This document shows positions 7,441-15,919 of a stretch of 22,916 nucleotides of DNA, one piece after another (position 1 is the stretch's first letter; every line of letters starts with the position of its first letter). Both the position numbers and the translations under genes were made by a program. This DNA is from Hydrogenothermus sp964516095 (GTDB lineage Bacteria > Aquificota > Aquificia > Aquificales > Hydrogenothermaceae), in NCBI GenBank assembly GCA_964516095.1, contig CAZEYS010000023.1, positions 1-22,916 of the forward strand, read 5' to 3'. The notes under the pieces are model-generated. The model was not told where the DNA came from and did no database searches. It worked only from the letters and a program-made list of their open reading frames with translations.

Positions 7441-8352
7441 TTATACTTTGTATTTTCCTAAGATTTCATCCCATACAGTATCAGGGTTTTCAGGTTTGTA
7501 TTTTTCTTTTAGAGCTTCTACTTTTTCTTCAAAAGTAGGAACTTCTTCTGTTTTATAGAATATTCCAATAGGAACCTTAGCATTTGGATCCCAGTCTGCA
7601 TCTAAAGCGTGTGAAGCTAATTCTTGTGCTTTAGCTTTATCAGATGGATCGTGTCCTAATTCTTTATTAATATCTACCAGTCTTCCTTTGTAGTACTTGA
7701 AAGTATCTATTTTGTTGTAAGTTGGACAAGGTGAAAGGATGTTTATGAATGCAAATCCTTTGTGTTCAATACCTGCCTCTATAATTTCAGTCATATGTTT
7801 AGGGTTTCCTGCATATGTTTGGGCAACAAATGTAGCTCCACAAGCTATTGCAAAATCTATAACGTTAAATGGATTGTCAAGGTTACCATAAGGAGTTAAA
7901 GAACCTTTGTATCCAGTTCTTGAAGTTGGAGAAACCTGGTTTTTAGTTAAAGCATACATTCTGTTATCCATAGATATTACAACCATATCAAAGTTCCTTC
8001 TTGCTGCATGTGGGAAGTGTTCCATACCAATTGAGAAAAGGTCCCCATCTCCAGCAGTTACAATAACTGGTACTTCTGGTTTCGCAAGTCTTGCACCAAC
8101 TGCAGCTGGAACTGCTCTACCGTGACATGAGTGAAGTCCAAATGCATTCATCCATAAAGGTAGTCTTGAAGAACAACCAATTCCTGAAACAAGAGATAAC
8201 GCAGTTGGGTCAAGCTTTTCATCAGAAAATGCTCTTGTTAAGGCAGTAACAACCCCAAAGTCTCCACATCCTGGACACCATGTTGCTTCTAATTCTGATT
8301 TATATTCTCTTGGAGGAAGTTTTTCCTCTAATCTAACATATTGTATATCCAT
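7441..8352 (-). CDS. korB: 2-oxoacid:ferredoxin oxidoreductase beta subunit (KorB-type)
   Basis: Thiamine-diphosphate-binding subunit of a 2-oxoacid:ferredoxin oxidoreductase, most likely 2-oxoglutarate synthase, which carboxylates succinyl-CoA with reduced ferredoxin in the reductive TCA cycle. The 303 residues carry WCPGCG (25-30), GIGC (Cys60) and SPC (Cys209), the four cysteines expected to hold one [4Fe-4S] cluster (Cys26, Cys29, Cys60, Cys209). The TPP/Mg motif GDGD (101-104) with Asn130, HAARRN, and ALTKNQVSPTS are also present. The ATG has GGAGGT upstream and follows korA by 22 bases. Substrate (2-oxoglutarate versus another 2-oxoacid) cannot be fixed from sequence by eye; the two-subunit arrangement with fused gamma-alpha favours Kor. 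Confidence 0.93.
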   Translation of the reverse strand: MDIQYVRLEEKLPPREYKSELEATWCPGCGDFGVVTALTRAFSDEKLDPTALSLVSGIGCSSRLPLWMNAFGLHSCHGRAVPAAVGARLAKPEVPVIVTAGDGDLFSIGMEHFPHAARRNFDMVVISMDNRMYALTKNQVSPTSRTGYKGSLTPYGNLDNPFNVIDFAIACGATFVAQTYAGNPKHMTEIIEAGIEHKGFAFINILSPCPTYNKIDTFKYYKGRLVDINKELGHDPSDKAKAQELASHALDADWDPNAKVPIGIFYKTEEVPTFEEKVEALKEKYKPENPDTVWDEILGKYKV

Positions 8353-8374
8353 TTTTATACCTCCTGATTATTTT

Positions 8375-10180
8375 TTAAGCTTGTACTTTTTTACCTAAAA
8401 GTTCTTCTACTTTTTCTTCTATTTCTTTAGGAATGAATGGTTCTCCTCTATATATGTTGTACTGAACTATCTTAGAAGGAGGAACATCAGTAAACATTCT
8501 TATAAATTTAGCAAAGTGTCCTAAGTAGTTTGCTTCTGGTACTAAAACTATATCTGCCATTGAAGCGATTTTTTCGATGGCTTTTTTAGGTACTGGATAA
8601 AGTAATTTTGGATAGAGAGCTGCTACTTTTATACCTTTCTTTCTAAGTCTTTGTATAGCCTCTTTAGCAATTGAAGCTGTTAGTCCCCAAGTTATTATAA
8701 CAATGTCTGCTTTTTCCCCTTCTTGTAAATCTCCTAAATCCCATTCTACAAGGTGAGGGTTTTCATCTTCAATATTTTTGATTTTTCTAAATCTTTTATC
8801 CATCATTTCTGTTCTTTCTTTTGGAGTTGTTCTTGGATAAGAGTTTTCTCCGTGCTCAAGTCCTGTTGCTGTATAAGGCTTAGGTGATACCCCTGGTGCT
8901 AAGAATGGAGATATTCCATCTTCTGTAATTTTGTATCTAAATAGGTTATTTAGCTCGTCAGGAGAAACATCTCCTTTTTTAACTATTGGTCTTTCGATTA
9001 GCTTAGATTGTATTTCTTTTATGTTTGGAGTTGGTATAGCTTCAGCTCTTAAAGACAGTGAAGCATCTGTCAATAAGAGAACTGGAAGTTGATATCTTTC
9101 AGATAGATTGAATGCTTCTATAGTGAGGTAGAAGTTTTCTTCAACATTTGTTGGTGCAATTACCACTCTCTGGTCATCACCGTGACCTCCAAGTGCTGCT
9201 GCAAATAAGTCTGCCTGGTCGTGTTTTGTTGGCATTCCAGTAGATGGTCCTCCTCTTTGAACATCAACTATAACTGCAGGAGTTTCTGTCATAGATGCAA
9301 GTCCTATTAATTCTTGCATTAATGATATTCCTGGTCCTGATGTTGCTGTCATTGATTTTACACCTGAGAAAGATGCACCGATAACGATTGCCATTGATGA
9401 AATTTCATCTTCAGCCTGATAAACATATCCACCTGTTTTTAAGATGATAGGTGCTAAGTAGTTTCCAACAGTTGTAGCTGGAGTAATTGGATAGGCTGCG
9501 TAAACTTTAACTCCCGCTGCTGCTGCACCTAATGCAATTGCTTCGTTTCCTTCCACTATAATTACGTCTTTCTTTGGTAATGGTCCTGGTACTTTGTATG
9601 GGTCTATTTTCTTGATATTTTCTTTAACATATTTTTGTGCTACTTCTACTGCTTTGAAGTTTAAATCAATAACTTCTTGTCCCTTTTTTGAAAATTTATT
9701 TACTATTTCTTCTTTCAAAAGTTCTATAGGAATGCCTAAAAGTTCAAATGTGGCAGCCATAGCAATAACGTTCTTGGTAATATAAGCTCCTACTTCTTGT
9801 TTTGCTAATTTTGACATAGGAACTGCGTATAATATAACACCTCTTTTTTCAAGCTCTTCAAACTCTGGTTCAAAGTCTCCACCTTCTGGTCCGTCCCATA
9901 TTAACACAGTACCTTCTCTTAGAAGAGGTTTATTTACTTCGTATGCTTCACCATTAAAAGCAACTAAAACGTCAAAACCGTCTCCTTGTGAAAGTATTTT
10001 TTCGTCAGACATTCTAACTTGAGATAAGGCATACCCACCTTTAATTTCTGCTGGGAAAGATTTGAAGGTTACAACTTCATATCCAAGCTTAGCAGCTGCT
10101 TTCATTGTGAAGTCACCAGAAGATATTACACCTTCACCACCTTCTCCAGCATACTTTACAGTTAAATCAAATGATGCCAT
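8375..10180 (-). CDS. korA: 2-oxoacid:ferredoxin oxidoreductase, fused gamma-alpha subunit (KorA-type)
   Basis: Partner of the beta subunit encoded next. In 601 residues it fuses a gamma domain (about 1-190, with the GEGGEGV nucleotide-loop motif at 12-18) to an alpha domain. The alpha domain starts near residue 205 and includes YPITPATT (230-237), AEDEISSMA, TATSGPGISLMQE, and RGGPSTGMPTKHDQADL in the pyrimidine-binding region. A transketolase C-terminal-like domain follows (IVITWGLTASIAKEA to the end). Gamma-alpha fusion with a separate beta subunit is the KorAB layout known from Hydrogenobacter. The ATG has GGAGGA seven bases upstream. A sigma-70-type promoter is visible in the 137-base region before it, and the transcript should end at the hairpin after korB. 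Confidence 0.94.
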   Translation of the reverse strand: MASFDLTVKYAGEGGEGVISSGDFTMKAAAKLGYEVVTFKSFPAEIKGGYALSQVRMSDEKILSQGDGFDVLVAFNGEAYEVNKPLLREGTVLIWDGPEGGDFEPEFEELEKRGVILYAVPMSKLAKQEVGAYITKNVIAMAATFELLGIPIELLKEEIVNKFSKKGQEVIDLNFKAVEVAQKYVKENIKKIDPYKVPGPLPKKDVIIVEGNEAIALGAAAAGVKVYAAYPITPATTVGNYLAPIILKTGGYVYQAEDEISSMAIVIGASFSGVKSMTATSGPGISLMQELIGLASMTETPAVIVDVQRGGPSTGMPTKHDQADLFAAALGGHGDDQRVVIAPTNVEENFYLTIEAFNLSERYQLPVLLLTDASLSLRAEAIPTPNIKEIQSKLIERPIVKKGDVSPDELNNLFRYKITEDGISPFLAPGVSPKPYTATGLEHGENSYPRTTPKERTEMMDKRFRKIKNIEDENPHLVEWDLGDLQEGEKADIVIITWGLTASIAKEAIQRLRKKGIKVAALYPKLLYPVPKKAIEKIASMADIVLVPEANYLGHFAKFIRMFTDVPPSKIVQYNIYRGEPFIPKEIEEKVEELLGKKVQA

Positions 10181-10214
10181 CTTACATCCTCCTTTTTTGG
10201 TTGGCTACTAGTTA

Positions 10215-10244
10215 ATTATACATTAAAATTTCTTAATTAAACAA
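10215..10244 (-). promoter_or_regulatory. Proximal promoter candidate of korAB
   Basis: On the minus strand, TTGTTT (10239-10244) and a perfect TATAAT (10215-10220) are separated by 18 bases. The -10 lies about 34 bases before the korA ATG, leaving room for the AGGAGG site. The assignment rests on sequence resemblance to the sigma-70 consensus only. Confidence 0.6.
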
Positions 10245-10264
10245 ATTTTTTATAACACTGTTTG

Positions 10265-10273
10265 ATTTTATCA
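10265..10273 (-). promoter_or_regulatory. Distal extended -10 candidate upstream of korAB
   Basis: The minus strand reads TGATAAAAT, a TGn-extended -10 without a recognisable -35. The same form appears before leuS, and close variants (TGATATAAT) appear before tamB and tRNA-Cys. It could give a second, longer korAB transcript. It is short and AT-rich, so chance occurrence is a real possibility. Confidence 0.35.
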
Positions 10274-10317
10274 TACAATCAAAAAAAACCCTTTCTTTAT
10301 GATTTAGATTACAATTT

Positions 10318-11307
10318 TTATCCATAAATATCAGAGATTATCTTAACTAATTTTTCTTTTAAAGGTAATCTTTTTATAGCTTCTTTCCGTAATTTTTGTA
10401 TTTCTTTTCTTTCAGTCTCTTCTTTCATAAAATCTTCATCTTCAACAAGTCTAAGAGCAAAATCAAAGTATACTATAGCTTTTTTGGGATTTGTTTCTAT
10501 TAGCCTTTTCCCTGCTTCAATAAGTATCTTTTTAAATTGGTCATCCAATTTGATATCGTAGTTTATCTCCATGCCTTTAACTATCTCATCGGCTGCTGCT
10601 TCTATATTTCCTTTTTTGTACTCTTCAAGGGCAAGTAAGAAATGGACTTTAGATATTTCTACAAAGAAAGATTTTTCTTCTGGCATGAGGGTATAAGCTC
10701 TTTTAAAATCTTCTATAGCTTCTTTATACTTTCCAAGCTCCTTAAAAGACTTTGCTCTTAAGTCATAAGCATCGACCAAATAGGGATTTTCCTGTATTGC
10801 CTTAGAAAGATACTCAACTGCCTGTTCATATCTTTTATTATTAAAATGTATTTTCCCAAGAGAAAAATAATACTTATAATCCTTTTTTCCGTGGGAAGAC
10901 TTTTCTAAATATTTTAATGCTTCCTGGTCATTACCCTGTGCAAGTTCTATTTGAGCAAGATAAACATAACTTTCCGTTAACTTTGGATTTAGCTCAGCTG
11001 CCTTTTTGAAATCTTCTTTTGCTTTTTCTAACTCTCCAAGTTGGATAAATATTTTCCCTCTTTCAAAATAACTCTCTGCAAAATCTGGTTTAAGATTTAT
11101 AGCTTGAGAAAATTCTTCTACTGCACCTTTCAGATTTTCTTCATTAAGGTCTGTTGCTAATGTTTTTCCCCTCCAGTAATACACTTCTGGATTATCTGGA
11201 ACAATGTGGGCAAGCTCATCAAGTTCAACCAGAGCCATTTCGTAGTTTCTTTCGTAGAAAAGTTTTTGGGCTTTTCTTAATCTTTCATTTACTTCTTTTG
11301 CATCCAT
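10318..11307 (-). CDS. Tetratricopeptide-repeat protein
   Basis: Encodes 329 residues made largely of TPR units. At least six are readable between about residues 10 and 240, for example EVYYWRGKTLA, AESYFERGKIFIQLGELEKA, YKYYFSLGKIHFNNKRYEQA and VDAYDLRAKSFKELGKYKEA. A less regular, charged helical C-terminus follows. No signal peptide or membrane segment is seen, so it is probably cytoplasmic or peripheral. TPRs mediate protein-protein contacts; the partner is unknown. I place the start at the ATG ending at 11307 because GGAGGG lies six bases upstream. An in-frame TTG seven codons earlier would put that site inside the gene. It diverges from the tamB-like gene with only 42 bases between starts. 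Confidence 0.9.
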   Translation of the reverse strand: MDAKEVNERLRKAQKLFYERNYEMALVELDELAHIVPDNPEVYYWRGKTLATDLNEENLKGAVEEFSQAINLKPDFAESYFERGKIFIQLGELEKAKEDFKKAAELNPKLTESYVYLAQIELAQGNDQEALKYLEKSSHGKKDYKYYFSLGKIHFNNKRYEQAVEYLSKAIQENPYLVDAYDLRAKSFKELGKYKEAIEDFKRAYTLMPEEKSFFVEISKVHFLLALEEYKKGNIEAAADEIVKGMEINYDIKLDDQFKKILIEAGKRLIETNPKKAIVYFDFALRLVEDEDFMKEETERKEIQKLRKEAIKRLPLKEKLVKIISDIYG

Positions 11308-11331
11308 GATAAACCCTCCAATATACAAAGC

Positions 11332-11340
11332 TGATATAAT
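11332..11340 (+). promoter_or_regulatory. Extended -10 candidate immediately before the tamB-like gene
   Basis: TGATATAAT is a TGn-extended perfect -10 ending nine bases before the ATG at 11350. If used, transcription would start within a few bases of the start codon and the mRNA would be leaderless or nearly so. This fits the absence of any Shine-Dalgarno sequence before this gene. No convincing -35 is present. Confidence 0.45.
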
Positions 11341-11349
11341 TTTATCACT

Positions 11350-14300
11350 ATGAAAAAATTTATAAATAAATATGTCTTTTTAATCTTTTTGGTGATACTT
11401 ACCTTTACTACTTTTATCTCTTTTGGTTTTTTTCTTTTTAAAAATTATCATTTAATTTTAAATTCATTTGGCATAGATGTAAAAGAAAACTGCGTTTATA
11501 AAGATAACAAACTTTTTTGTGAGTACATACATCTCAAAACCAGCAGTGTAGACATTGATGCAGATAACCTTGTCTTAGAAATTGATTTGAAAAAGTTTTT
11601 CTCTAAAAAAAGATTTATATTTTTGGAAGTAAATAAAGTTGATATTACCGCATATAAAAAGAAAAAAGTTTCCCAAAATAAGGCTTTTGATATAAAAAGA
11701 TTGAAAAATACATTTAAATACGCTTTTTATTTGTTTTACAGAAGCAGCTTGATTATTCACCATTTAAATTTTAATAATGATACTTTTAGACTTGCAGACT
11801 TTTCCTTTAAAAATGAAAATGACAAATTTTTTACACTAAGACCATTTACTATCTATTTTAAGAACAAAAAGGCTATTGTTGAGAAGCTATACGGAGGTTT
11901 AAATCTTGATAACCTGTCTTTATATGTATATCTGGCAAAGTTTAATGCTTTGAATACGAATTTCATATTTACAGGCTTTTACAGCCTAAGAGGAAAGGGA
12001 GAATTTGCAGTTCATACTTTTACTCCTACGTATGAATTTGGAGATCTTAAAATTTTTGATGTTGAAAGTATTTCTAATGTAGAGATATATTCTGACAGAC
12101 CAACTACTATAAACTCTACCTTTAGCATTTCCAGTATAATAAATAAAGAAAATATAAAAATATCTCAGATTTCTGGCAAATTATCTGGAAGTTACACAAA
12201 AACATTCAAAGGAAAACTGGAATGCAGTGTATCAGGTATATCTTTTAAAGATAACAAATTTAGCACTCTCCACTTACTTTCAAAACTGGATTTAAATCCA
12301 GACAATTTTAGTATACGTTCCCATAACAGGGTTTATGCTAAAAGTTTTGAAAACAAAATTTTAAAAATTAACGATATTTATTCATCTTTTGATTTAACTA
12401 AATTCAGTTCTGTTACTGTAAATGGAAAATTTAATATTAAGGCTGTAAATGGTAGCTTTTCTTATACTGGTAGTAACATCAAAACAAATGTATTTCCTTT
12501 TAAAGTGGCAAATATAATAGGATGGTTAAAAAATAAACCTGAATATCTCAAAAATTTGGATGCTACTGTCAGCATAAAATCAAATTTAAATTTAAATAGC
12601 AAAACTCTTCTTTTAAATGCAAACTTAAGCAACATAAATTTGATAGGTGTTAAGTTCAATACAGGAAACGTGAATCTTGAATATAATACTGACTTTTCTA
12701 CCGGTAATTTAAGTGCAAATTTTATTGGGGAAAATTCCTTTGTAAATTTGCTGTCTACAATAAAAAAATCTAACTTAAATATGGATGTAAAATTTGAAAA
12801 TCTTGATATCTCAAATCTTGTATTTACAAAAAAGTTAAAAATAGCATCTGTCTTGACAGGAAAAGGGCTTATAACTGGTAGTCTGGACAGTCCACATATA
12901 AAAATACAGGGAAAAGCAGAATATTTTTACTTTGATAAGATACATATTAAACAGCCTATTGATTTTAATCTGTTTTATGAAAAAGATAATCTACAGATAT
13001 ACGCAAGTTCAGGCAATATAAAATCTGTTGTTTCAGTTAATTTTAAACCAGTTTTTGTAGATGTTAACATTAAAGCTAAAAACTTAAATGGAAACACGGT
13101 ACACCCTTATTTATTAACTCTTAATAAAGATTTATTTTCAAAGCTAAAACCAGAAAGAATAACTGGAAAAGTACGTGTGGTTTACACTCCTGAAGATTAT
13201 TTTGTTGATTTAGATCTTAAAAATACGTCTGTTTTTGTAAAACCTATCAAAAACAGGGTTAACTCAAATATAAAAGGATACTTATCTAAAAAGTATAGAA
13301 AATTAAATATCAGCTTTGACACTAAACAGCTATCTTATAAAAACTTTAAAATTAATGAACTTTATGGAAAAATAAATCTCCTCAACCAGAAAATCTTTAT
13401 AAACTTATATGCAAATGGTTCTCCAAAGCTAAACAGTTTTAAATTAAAGACATTTTTATTTCTAAATTTAAATTCACGAAATGTAAAATCCGATGTAAAT
13501 TTAATACTTTCTAAGTTCGGATACAGGTTAGATTCCAATCTTCATCTATCTGGAAATTTTGAAAATATTTCAGGAAATATTCAGTATAATTTAGCTAAAG
13601 GAAAGAAAAAGATATCTTCCTCAGTAGTAAAACTAAAATTAAGTAAAAATTCAGTTTATAATTTGTCTTTAAAATCAACTAAGATCCCATTTTATTTAGA
13701 TGGGAAATTAAAGATAGTTTTCAATAGCCCAAAGGCTGATTTTTATTTCTCAGAAAGCAGTTTCGATGGATACTTGTCTATTGATAGTATATTAGCAAAG
13801 ATAAGTAGACGAAAAATTCTAAAAATAGAAAAAATTCTTGCAGAAATAAATGATAAAAGACTTCATGTTTACGAAACTTTTTATACGGGTATTATAAAAG
13901 GAGAAATTAAATATATAGACTACAATATAAAAACTGGAAAATTAGATATTGCATCAGTAGGAAAAATAAACAGAGATATAGTTTCACAGTTTGTACAGGT
14001 AATATCTATTTACGGGGATATTAACTTTAGTTATGAGTTTACTGGAAGAATACAAGATATAGTAGAAAAGAGCTATATACGGCTTTATTCCAAAGATTTA
14101 AAGTTAAAAAGTAACTATGTGCTTGGATACGTTGACCTAAAAACCTTAGTGGGTTATTACAAAAACAGTAAAATAGATATAACTTTCAATGGAGAAAACG
14201 ATTTTCTCTTATTTACAAAAGGAGAGCTATCTGGACAGATTAAAGCAAAAGCAAAACCTTTGGATTTAAATGCGGTTATAACTTTAAAAAAGTTTCCAGT

Positions 14301-15207
14301 AAAATTTCTTGATATATATAAAGGAAGTGTTGACTCAACCTTATACATAAAGTATGGAAAAGAAAAATACATAACAGGAAAGATAGGACTATCTGGACAA
14401 GTAAATTTAAAAGAGGATTTGCTTAGAAAAGGCAAAGGAAAAAAATTTGAAAAAAATGAAACAAAAGATATACATCTTAATATAAAAGTTTATTCATTTT
14501 TACCCATATACATACATAGTAATTTAGGAAAAGCGTATGCCGAAGTAAAAGGAACCTTAACTGGGACACTTAAAAATCCAATTTTTAATGGAGAGATCAA
14601 TATAATTTACGGAAAAATAACATATTTAAAGAATAACTATAATATCGATTATGCAAATATAAAAATAATAGATAATATACCTTATGTTAACGCCAGAATA
14701 TCTACTGTAATTGCAAATACTTATATATTTATAAACATCGTAGGCATTGCACCAGACAATCTAAAATTTAATTTCAGTTCTACACCTCCACACTCTAAAG
14801 AAGAAATTATGGCAATACTCCTTTTAAAGAATACATCATCAGCTTTAGAATCTATACCAGTTATAAGTGCTTTAGGTAAACTTGTATTTTCACTGCTTCC
14901 TATAAACAAAATTTTGCCTAACCCTGATGAATCTACAGGATTTTTAAACAGTGGATTTGAAGTTACGATTACACCAAAATATACTCCAACTGAGGGTATA
15001 GTAGCTTCTATTTACGCAAAAAGAAATATAACCAGAAGGTTCTTTTTCGCAATTTCAAAACCAATTTCACAAACCAACCAAACTACCTATATAGGATGGT
15101 ATGAAATAGGATTAAAGCTGACAGAAAAAATATCTATTACTGCTAAAAAATACGAAGATAACACAGATGAAATAAGTATAATGTTTAGCTTACCTTTTGA
15201 CTTTTAG
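11350..15207 (+). CDS. tamB: TamB-like translocation and assembly module / AsmA-superfamily protein
   Basis: A very large (1285-residue) envelope protein. An N-terminal hydrophobic anchor (about residues 8-30) is followed by about 1000 residues of Asn/Lys/Ser-rich, beta-strand-dominated sequence. The C-terminal TamB domain (DUF490-type) covers roughly the last 250 residues. It includes VKGTLTGTLKNPIFNGEINI, SSTPPHSKEEIMAILLL, and a final beta-strand ending in Phe (SLPFDF). In proteobacteria TamB spans the periplasm from the inner membrane to TamA/BamA-type outer-membrane proteins and is linked to lipid transport and outer-membrane assembly; length and ends fit that. No tamA is in the window. 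The gene has no clear ribosome-binding site. Its 3' end overlaps the convergent trpG by 23 bases. The low-complexity middle diverges fast, so the symbol is a family call. Confidence 0.86.
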   Translation: MKKFINKYVFLIFLVILTFTTFISFGFFLFKNYHLILNSFGIDVKENCVYKDNKLFCEYIHLKTSSVDIDADNLVLEIDLKKFFSKKRFIFLEVNKVDITAYKKKKVSQNKAFDIKRLKNTFKYAFYLFYRSSLIIHHLNFNNDTFRLADFSFKNENDKFFTLRPFTIYFKNKKAIVEKLYGGLNLDNLSLYVYLAKFNALNTNFIFTGFYSLRGKGEFAVHTFTPTYEFGDLKIFDVESISNVEIYSDRPTTINSTFSISSIINKENIKISQISGKLSGSYTKTFKGKLECSVSGISFKDNKFSTLHLLSKLDLNPDNFSIRSHNRVYAKSFENKILKINDIYSSFDLTKFSSVTVNGKFNIKAVNGSFSYTGSNIKTNVFPFKVANIIGWLKNKPEYLKNLDATVSIKSNLNLNSKTLLLNANLSNINLIGVKFNTGNVNLEYNTDFSTGNLSANFIGENSFVNLLSTIKKSNLNMDVKFENLDISNLVFTKKLKIASVLTGKGLITGSLDSPHIKIQGKAEYFYFDKIHIKQPIDFNLFYEKDNLQIYASSGNIKSVVSVNFKPVFVDVNIKAKNLNGNTVHPYLLTLNKDLFSKLKPERITGKVRVVYTPEDYFVDLDLKNTSVFVKPIKNRVNSNIKGYLSKKYRKLNISFDTKQLSYKNFKINELYGKINLLNQKIFINLYANGSPKLNSFKLKTFLFLNLNSRNVKSDVNLILSKFGYRLDSNLHLSGNFENISGNIQYNLAKGKKKISSSVVKLKLSKNSVYNLSLKSTKIPFYLDGKLKIVFNSPKADFYFSESSFDGYLSIDSILAKISRRKILKIEKILAEINDKRLHVYETFYTGIIKGEIKYIDYNIKTGKLDIASVGKINRDIVSQFVQVISIYGDINFSYEFTGRIQDIVEKSYIRLYSKDLKLKSNYVLGYVDLKTLVGYYKNSKIDITFNGENDFLLFTKGELSGQIKAKAKPLDLNAVITLKKFPVKFLDIYKGSVDSTLYIKYGKEKYITGKIGLSGQVNLKEDLLRKGKGKKFEKNETKDIHLNIKVYSFLPIYIHSNLGKAYAEVKGTLTGTLKNPIFNGEINIIYGKITYLKNNYNIDYANIKIIDNIPYVNARISTVIANTYIFINIVGIAPDNLKFNFSSTPPHSKEEIMAILLLKNTSSALESIPVISALGKLVFSLLPINKILPNPDESTGFLNSGFEVTITPKYTPTEGIVASIYAKRNITRRFFFAISKPISQTNQTTYIGWYEIGLKLTEKISITAKKYEDNTDEISIMFSLPFDF

Positions 15208-15793
15208 CCTTGTAACTTTTAGCAAGTTTTAGAAAATTCTTTAAAATCTCTTTTCCATATTCTGTAAGAACAGATTCAGGATGAAATTGGATACCCCATA
15301 TCGGAAATTTCTTATGTTTTATACCCATAATTTCGTTATCTTCTTTAGTCCATGCTGTGATTTCAATATCTTCTGGCAAGGTACTTTTATCTATTACAAG
15401 GGAATGATACCTAACAGCTTCAAAAGGATTTGGAATACCTTCAAATAGGTCTTTTTGAGTATGATATATTTTGGAACTTTTACCATGCATGAGACATTTT
15501 GCTTTTACAATTTTTCCTCCAAATGCAGCTCCAATAGATTGATGTCCAAGACATACCCCTAAAATAGGATAAATTCCTTTAAATTCTTTAATTACATCTA
15601 CAGATATTCCTGCTTCAGAAGGAGTGCAAGGTCCAGGTGATATGACAATAGCATCTATATCTTTTTTTTCTTTTATTTCTTCTATTGTAATTTTGTCATT
15701 CCTGACTACTTCTACATCTGCTCCAAGTTCGTAAAGATACTGAACAATGTTATAGGTAAAAGAGTCATAATTATCTATCATCAATATTTTCAT
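15185..15793 (-). CDS. trpG: Anthranilate/aminodeoxychorismate synthase glutamine amidotransferase subunit
   Basis: Class I glutamine amidotransferase that supplies ammonia to TrpE (tryptophan) and/or PabB (folate). The 202-residue protein shows MIDNYDSFTYNIVQYL at the N-terminus, ISPGPCTPSEAG, the nucleophile elbow GVCLGHQ (Cys81), and FHPES (His171, Glu173), completing the catalytic triad. The start is the ATG ending at 15793, chosen because AAGGTGAT lies just upstream; an earlier in-frame ATG nine codons back would bury that site. It stands alone, with no trpE or pabB beside it, so one protein may serve both partners, as in Bacillus; this is inference. It diverges from dnaG across 126 bases and its end overlaps tamB. 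Confidence 0.93.
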   Translation of the reverse strand: MKILMIDNYDSFTYNIVQYLYELGADVEVVRNDKITIEEIKEKKDIDAIVISPGPCTPSEAGISVDVIKEFKGIYPILGVCLGHQSIGAAFGGKIVKAKCLMHGKSSKIYHTQKDLFEGIPNPFEAVRYHSLVIDKSTLPEDIEITAWTKEDNEIMGIKHKKFPIWGIQFHPESVLTEYGKEILKNFLKLAKSYKAKSQKVS

Positions 15794-15846
15794 GGCATTA
15801 TCACCTTGAATATGTTTCATTTTAAAATTTATATTTTAAATCATAT

Positions 15847-15861
15847 TGTCAAATTTTGATA
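15847..15861. promoter_or_regulatory. Near-palindrome with back-to-back -35-like hexamers between trpG and dnaG
   Basis: TGTCAAA-T-TTTGATA is a 7-1-7 inverted repeat with one mismatched pair. It contains TTGACA on the minus strand (toward trpG) and TTGATA on the plus strand (toward dnaG). Well-spaced -10 boxes are not obvious on either side, so this is either the core of a divergent promoter or an operator, at low confidence. Confidence 0.35.
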
Positions 15862-15919
15862 CCTGTTTATATTTATATTTGCTTAAAATTTGTAAATTTC
15901 TTAACAATTTGAGGTATTT

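Noticed and set aside
15200..15226. Repeat of ACTTTTAGC and a CTTG/CAAG hairpin at the tamB-trpG junction as a bidirectional terminator
   Set aside because: The stem is only four base pairs and the repeat encodes a Lys/Ala/Ser-rich TrpG tail; no convincing terminator structure forms.
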